From Methanosarcina sp. (GTDB lineage: Archaea; Halobacteriota; Methanosarcinia; Methanosarcinales; Methanosarcinaceae): a stretch of 5,515 nt of DNA. The notes under the pieces are model-generated. The model made no database searches. It was not told the origin of the DNA and was given only the letters and a program-made list of their open reading frames with translations. The position numbers were made by a program, and so were the translations under genes. Numbering within the stretch: position 1 is the first letter of the stretch; each line of letters begins with the position of its first letter. Positions 1-3,347 of this stretch are shown here, in pieces. The DNA is taken from NCBI GenBank assembly GCA_013330315.1, contig DUIO01000198.1, positions 2,418 through 7,932 on the forward strand, given 5' to 3'.

Positions 1-120
1 AGGAAGTATATCACTAAGGAAGTAATAACTAAGGAAGTAATAACTAAGGAAGTAACCACTAAGGAAGTAACCACTAAGGAAGTAACCACTAAGGAAGTAT
101 ATCACTAAGGAAGTATTTCA
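1..120. repeat. 15-16 bp tandem minisatellite array
   Basis: Eight head-to-tail units begin with AAGGAAGTA. The order is one 16-bp unit with the ending TATCACT (its first A lies outside the window), two 15-bp units ending ATAACT, three 15-bp units ending ACCACT, a second 16-bp unit identical to the first, and a decayed last unit from 107 that runs into unique sequence. Identical neighbours occur as a pair and a triplet, which points to recent duplication by slippage or unequal exchange. In plus frame 1 the array is open to a TAA at 106-108 and would encode a Lys-Glu-Val-(Ile/Thr)-Thr pentapeptide repeat. It could therefore be the 3' end of a gene that starts upstream. The 16-bp units shift the frame, so a non-coding array is equally likely. 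The left boundary is not visible. Confidence 0.9.
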
Positions 121-198
121 TCCTGCAGAATGGTTCCTGAAATCCGATAGTCAAAGTTAGCACTTGGAATAACACAGGAATCTTTTTTTCAGAACCTG

Positions 199-678
199 TT
201 AAAAAGAGTTTATCTTTTCAAGATATACCAATTCAACTTTGCTACTCAGTTGCTCTCTCCCGAACTCCCGATATCCCAATTTGTGATATAGATGAAGGTT
301 TTTGATGCTAAGCGATCCGGTAAAGATTTCAAACCGGGTTGAATCCTGATTCATAGTCTCAGCTTCTGCCATCAACCGGGCGCCTATACCTTTATTCTGC
401 CAATTCGGGTGCATAATTAACTTTCCTATATGGCAGGTATCACCCGAAACATGAGTTCTTACAGATCCTATAATTGAGTGCTTGTTGATGGCTTTGAGGA
501 ATGATTGAGTATTGAACTCATATTGAATTTCTTCGATAGTTTGAAGTAAAGGTGGGATGGTCCAGTCGTTATAAATTTGGGCCTCGCTCTGATATGCCAG
601 TTTTTGGAGGTCTAAGATTTCGATTGCATCTTCAAATGTCGCCTGAAAAATTTCAACCCACATTGTCATAACTCTCAT
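199..678 (-). CDS. GNAT-family N-acetyltransferase
   Basis: The 159-residue protein has the size and layout of a single GNAT domain, which transfers an acetyl group from acetyl-CoA to an amine. Residues 10-30 fit the first strand and helix (ATFEDAIEILDLQ). Residues 69-77 fit the central strand leading into the core. Residues 84-103 form motif A, with the pyrophosphate-binding loop QNKGIG at 94-99, a good match to the family Q/R-x-x-G-x-G/A pattern. Residues 127-136 form motif B (NLHLYHKLGY). The substrate cannot be read from the sequence; relatives act on small amines, antibiotics or protein N-termini. Three in-frame ATG codons sit close together (676-678, 667-669, 661-663), none with a convincing Shine-Dalgarno. 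The TATA-like box near 683-690 would place transcription start close to 660, so a leaderless start at the third ATG is possible. No hairpin terminator is clear after the stop. The gene is divergent from the flavin-protein gene. Confidence 0.85.
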   Translation of the reverse strand: MRVMTMWVEIFQATFEDAIEILDLQKLAYQSEAQIYNDWTIPPLLQTIEEIQYEFNTQSFLKAINKHSIIGSVRTHVSGDTCHIGKLIMHPNWQNKGIGARLMAEAETMNQDSTRFEIFTGSLSIKNLHLYHKLGYREFGREQLSSKVELVYLEKINSF

Positions 679-681
679 TCC

Positions 682-691
682 AAATATATAA
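682..691 (-). promoter_or_regulatory. Candidate TATA box of the acetyltransferase gene
   Basis: On the minus strand this reads TTATATATTT, close to the archaeal TATA-box consensus. The usual spacing of about 25 bp puts the transcription start near 660, at or just past the annotated ATG cluster. This favours a leaderless mRNA and a shorter protein starting at residue 6. A second AT-rich stretch at about 697-706 could instead serve the first ATG. No BRE is obvious. Confidence 0.4.
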
Positions 692-750
692 CGTTAATAA
701 TTTAGTGAAGATCTCAATATGCTATGAACTTGAAAAATAGTACAATTGAG

Positions 751-774
751 AAAAACACAGATTCCTGAGTTTTT
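751..774. repeat. Short hairpin with A5/T5 flanks
   Basis: The arms AAAAACACAG and CTGAGTTTTT pair over 10 positions with one A-A mismatch around a 4-nt loop (ATTC). On either strand the structure ends in a run of five T, so it could act as a weak bidirectional terminator or as an operator between the divergent genes. The stem is mostly A-T pairs and therefore weak. Confidence 0.4.
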
Positions 775-997
775 ACCCTATCAATGGAGACCATAAAAAT
801 GGAAACTACATTAGAATGTAAAAAAATACTCTTTTTATACTTTTTCCCTGAATGCTCGTAAACTTACTTCTGTTGAAAGTCTAACTTTTTGATTTTATTT
901 TAACCTGTTGAAGTACATTACTCATATGCTGAGTATAACAAAGTAAAAAGCTATAAGCATACTCAAGACACTTATTATTACAGCCTGCGAATTCAAT

Positions 998-1007
998 ACA
1001 TATAAAG
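998..1007 (+). promoter_or_regulatory. Candidate TATA box of the flavin-protein gene
   Basis: ACATATAAAG matches the archaeal TATA-box pattern. A transcription start about 25 bp downstream (around 1028) would leave a leader of only about 12-15 nt, just enough for the Shine-Dalgarno at 1031. A second candidate, CTATAAGC at 951-958, would give a leader of about 60 nt. Confidence 0.45.
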
Positions 1008-1030
1008 TGAGGCTAAAAACACATATGAGA

Positions 1031-1036
1031 GGAGGT
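1031..1036 (+). promoter_or_regulatory. Strong Shine-Dalgarno GGAGGT
   Basis: A near-perfect complement to the 3' end of 16S rRNA lies 5 nt before the ATG at 1042. It fixes the start of the flavin protein and suggests efficient translation, unlike the acetyltransferase gene, which lacks such a site. Confidence 0.85.
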
Positions 1037-1041
1037 ATAAC

Positions 1042-1461
1042 ATGACATCAAAATTGATGGACTACTTTAACAAGCAACCAAGAATAGGTGTACTCAGCAC
1101 ATCAAGCAAAGACGGAAAGGTAGATTCTGCTGTTTTCGGTTCACCCCAGATGATTGATGAAAATACCGTTGTAGTTGCAACAGGTAAGAACCGCACGTTC
1201 ACAAACCTTCAGGAAAACCCTTACGCAATGTTCCTGATAATGGAGCCGGGGGCAGATATTATGAGCTGGAAAGGGATCAGGGTATATCTGAAGATGAAAG
1301 AGTCTGCAACGTCGGGAGAGATGCTTGATATGATCAGGAGCCAGATCGCAAAAATGGCTGGCGAGGAAGCGGGAAAGATGATATATGCAACCGTCACTTT
1401 CGAGATTATTGAGCTGAGACCTCTTGTTGACATGGGACAGGGCTGGGAGAAATCGATCTGA
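1042..1461 (+). CDS. PNPOx-like flavin-binding split-barrel protein
   Basis: This 139-residue protein resembles the pyridoxamine 5'-phosphate oxidase-like (FMN-binding split barrel) superfamily. The N-terminal helix (about 1-12) is followed by the strand RIGVLSTSSKDGKVDSAVFG (14-33), a typical first hairpin of the barrel. The segment GKNRTFTNLQENPYAMF (48-64) carries the R-T-x-x-N-L-x-x-N-P pattern that contacts the flavin phosphate in relatives. The rest forms the remaining strands and a helix at about 91-110. The length suits a one-domain member. Family members bind FMN or, in some actinobacterial and archaeal lines, F420. The cofactor and substrate cannot be decided here, and a true vitamin B6 oxidase role is unlikely because characteristic C-terminal parts of PdxH are absent. 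The start is set by the GGAGGT Shine-Dalgarno. The gene is convergent with hdrB. Its TGA stop lies inside the first unit of the 11-bp repeat that follows. Confidence 0.85.
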   Translation: MTSKLMDYFNKQPRIGVLSTSSKDGKVDSAVFGSPQMIDENTVVVATGKNRTFTNLQENPYAMFLIMEPGADIMSWKGIRVYLKMKESATSGEMLDMIRSQIAKMAGEEAGKMIYATVTFEIIELRPLVDMGQGWEKSI

Positions 1462-1589
1462 ATTTAACCCGAATGTTGCCCGGGTCTGATCCGGATCCAA
1501 TCCAGATTCAATCCGAATTAAGTCAGAATTAAACTCGAATTGAGTCCGAATTAAACTCGAATTAAATTCTAATTAAATCCGAGTCCAAT
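1458..1589. repeat. Degenerate 11-bp tandem repeat, 12 units
   Basis: Twelve consecutive 11-bp units in strict register follow the consensus CCGAATTAAAT. They begin at 1458, 1469, 1480, 1491, 1502, 1513, 1524, 1535, 1546, 1557, 1568 and 1579. The units at 1513-1567 are the most alike; the units at 1469-1501 are more GC-rich and diverged. The first unit overlaps the stop codon of the flavin-protein gene. The period is close to one turn of B-DNA, so the AATT steps fall on about the same face of the helix, which could give intrinsic curvature. I see no long open frame through it that looks like protein. Function is unknown. Confidence 0.75.
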
Positions 1590-1612
1590 AATTGACCCCT
1601 ATAATCACTTTA

Positions 1613-1664
1613 TTCCGGTACGGAAGATAATTAATTTGAAATTGTCCCGGCTTCCGTACTGGAA
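1613..1664. repeat. Inverted repeat with nested palindromic arms
   Basis: The arms TTCCGGTACGGAAG (1613-1626) and CTTCCGTACTGGAA (1651-1664) are reverse complements except at one position, around a 24-nt loop. Each arm is itself nearly palindromic (TTCCG-GTA-CGGAA). RNA could fold as one 14-bp stem or as two small hairpins; DNA could offer two sites for a dimeric protein. Its place between two convergent genes favours a transcription-end or mRNA 3'-end role for the flavin-protein gene. No T-tract follows on the plus strand. Confidence 0.6.
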
Positions 1665-1700
1665 AAAGGCCCTGGAAGATTCATGAATCGAGAAAAGTAG

Positions 1701-1754
1701 AAATAAAAAAATGGCCGGCTCGGATTTAGAGTGGGACTTTATACTATACCGGCC
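1701..1754 (-). terminator. Candidate terminator of the hdr operon
   Basis: On the minus strand, GGCCGG at 1754-1749, in the last codons of hdrB, can pair with CCGGCC at 1718-1713. The loop is long (30 nt) and holds the hdrB stop codon. T-rich sequence (TTTTTTTATTT) follows at once. Archaeal termination depends mainly on the T-tract, which is good here. Hairpin use is less certain because of the loop size. Confidence 0.5.
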
Positions 1755-2698
1755 TTTTCAAGAAAACCTTCCAGAGGCACGGAGTGAGTCTGGAAACCGC
1801 ATACTTTGTAGGGGTCTGCTCCCAGTGAGAGGGCCACGAACTGGGCAATATTCATGTGAACCATGTCGTACTCTACCCCGAACTCTTTTTCAATTACGGG
1901 CTGGTAGCGGTCGTACTGGATGTGGCAGTTCGGGCACATGTGGATCATTAACTCCACACCGGCTCTCTGAAGGCTGTCAAGTTTTGTTTTGGTAACCTGA
2001 AGAGAGGTGCTTTTGTTAAGATGGAGCTGAGAAAAGCCCATTCCGCAGGTAAGAGTGCGGTCTTCGTACCAGCGGACAGGAGATGCTCCGCAGGCTGCGG
2101 CTATTGTATCTATAAGCTGGGGGTTTTCCGGGCTTCCGACTACATCCAGGTATTTGACTTTATAATAGTGGCAGGCGTGATGGGCTGCGGCTTTAACTCC
2201 GGAAAAATCGAACTTCTTCTCTTCCTGAATCTTTCCTACTTTACTCAGGATAATCTCAACTGCATGGTAGAAATTGGTCCTGGGGTTCATATCCCCTATT
2301 TCATAAACAAGGTCATCAAACCCCTTTTCCCTGAAGATAGAATTGACCTTATCCCGGACTTCAGCATTGGTATTAAGGAGTTCACAGGCTTCCTTGTTTA
2401 TAGCGTAACAGGTTGAACAGAGGCAGGTAATGTTCGGATACCCGCATTTTCTTGCGACAGCGAAATTTCGGGCTGCAATTGCTGTTGTTGTGAGACCTTC
2501 AAAAATATCCGTATAATGCCCGATCCCTGTGCAGCAGGACTGCTCGTCATTTATACAGTAATCTACCCCAAGCTGGTCAAATACATAACGTGTGGCAGTT
2601 TCCACACCGGGGTATTCCTGCCCGACCATACAGCTCTTAAATAGTAAAAGCTTCCTGTCCGGTATACTCTCTATCGCTTTCAAAGCCGAAGTCTCCAC
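1739..2698 (-). CDS. hdrB: CoB-CoM heterodisulfide reductase subunit B
   Basis: HdrB is the catalytic subunit that reduces CoM-S-S-CoB to the two thiols in the last step of methanogenesis. It has two CCG domains that in the solved methanogen enzyme bind two non-cubane [4Fe-4S] clusters. The first motif is complete: C23, C55-C56 and C94-x-x-C97, with spacings of 31 and 37 residues. The second reads C176, T217-C218 and C255-x-x-C258, so the first Cys of the CC pair is Thr (codon ACC at 2048-2050). The called start is GTG at 2696-2698 with only a weak purine-rich upstream region. Homology to known HdrB begins near residue 16 (KLLLFKSCMVGQEYPG), and an in-frame TTG at residue 6 has GGAG 9 nt upstream, so the true start may be shorter. 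At 319 residues it is slightly longer than typical HdrB (about 300). It overlaps the 3' end of hdrC and is the last gene of the operon. Confidence 0.93.
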   Translation of the reverse strand: METSALKAIESIPDRKLLLFKSCMVGQEYPGVETATRYVFDQLGVDYCINDEQSCCTGIGHYTDIFEGLTTTAIAARNFAVARKCGYPNITCLCSTCYAINKEACELLNTNAEVRDKVNSIFREKGFDDLVYEIGDMNPRTNFYHAVEIILSKVGKIQEEKKFDFSGVKAAAHHACHYYKVKYLDVVGSPENPQLIDTIAAACGASPVRWYEDRTLTCGMGFSQLHLNKSTSLQVTKTKLDSLQRAGVELMIHMCPNCHIQYDRYQPVIEKEFGVEYDMVHMNIAQFVALSLGADPYKVCGFQTHSVPLEGFLEKAGIV

Positions 2699-3347
2699 TC
2701 TTTCTTTCGTTGTTGCTGCAATCTGTTTTCAAAAATCCATTGACCTTTTTTTCCTGTATCTTTGCTTTAATCCATTTCTCTCTTTCAAAGTAGCCCGTGC
2801 TCTCAAGTATAGCCTGGACTTCTCCGTGGGTGTCCCTTATGTCCCTGCTACTGAGCCCTAGTTCGGAACGGATAAACTCAAGATTCTTTTTCATTCCAAT
2901 CCAGCGGTCTCCAAGGTCTCTTTCCATATTCTTTATACCTGCACCCGGGACTTTACTGGCTCCGTTTTCTGCAAGGTATTCTCCGATTTCAAGGAAATAG
3001 CCAAGTTTCTCAATGCCAATTCCTTCGTTAATAGCCATCTGTCTGAGAACCTGCACGATTGTAACCGGGCTGTTATTCCTCGGGCAACGGACATTGCAGG
3101 AGTAACAGTAGAAGCAGGACCAGATCATTTCCGATTCCAGCACACTATGGTCGTTTTCCAGCACTTTCTTTACAATTTGCCTCGGGCTATAATCCGTAAA
3201 CCGGGCTGCAGGACATGACGCAGTGCAGGCTCCACACTGAATACAGCGGTCAAGTCCAAGGGATTCAGGGGTGCGAATACTCTTCTTTGCAGTCTCTGCA
3301 AGAGTTTTGCAATCCGGAGTGTCATATTCGTTTACATATGGCATCAT
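2637..3347 (-). CDS. hdrC: CoB-CoM heterodisulfide reductase subunit C
   Basis: HdrC is the small iron-sulfur subunit that passes electrons from HdrA to the HdrB active site. Two ferredoxin-type motifs are intact: C35, C38, C41, C45-P and C78, C81, C84, C88-P, enough for two [4Fe-4S] clusters. Residues 94-110 (PVTIVQVLRQMAINEGI) match the conserved helix after the second motif. Residues 175-200 (GEVQAILESTGYFE and on) match the usual HdrC C-terminus. About 36 more residues (201-236) follow: a polar tail that lies beyond the usual end, part of which is encoded in DNA also read as the hdrB start. The ATG at 3345-3347 overlaps the hdrA stop as ATGA and has GGAG 10 nt upstream; a second ATG follows directly. 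The tight coupling indicates one transcript and balanced subunit synthesis. No membrane segments are seen, so the complex should be cytoplasmic. Confidence 0.95.
   Translation of the reverse strand: MMPYVNEYDTPDCKTLAETAKKSIRTPESLGLDRCIQCGACTASCPAARFTDYSPRQIVKKVLENDHSVLESEMIWSCFYCYSCNVRCPRNNSPVTIVQVLRQMAINEGIGIEKLGYFLEIGEYLAENGASKVPGAGIKNMERDLGDRWIGMKKNLEFIRSELGLSSRDIRDTHGEVQAILESTGYFEREKWIKAKIQEKKVNGFLKTDCSNNERKSGDFGFESDREYTGQEAFTI

Larger units (their letters stand above)
679..1041. other. AT-rich divergent intergenic region
   Basis: These 363 bp separate the divergently transcribed acetyltransferase and flavin-protein genes. I see TATA-like boxes for both genes, a short hairpin at 751-774, and runs of A and T at about 820-852. 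I see no tRNA, no riboswitch-like structure and no convincing protein gene. A 25-codon frame at 784-861 lacks a ribosome binding site and is treated as chance. Confidence 0.7.

Noticed and set aside
1..120. CRISPR array
   Set aside because: The units are 15-16 bp and directly abutting with no unique spacers, so this is a minisatellite.
174..199. Hairpin terminator after the acetyltransferase (ACAGG ... CCTGT around a T-run)
   Set aside because: The stem is only 5 bp, and on the coding (minus) strand the run is A, not T, so it does not fit a terminator for that gene.
784..861. 25-codon plus-strand frame (METIKMETTLECKK...) in the divergent intergenic region
   Set aside because: It has no ribosome binding site and an AT-driven composition, and it resembles no family I know. 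It is probably chance.
1141..1500. 119-residue minus-strand open frame opposite the flavin-protein gene
   Set aside because: It is antisense to a well-supported gene with a strong Shine-Dalgarno, and its translation has no domain character. It is a shadow frame.
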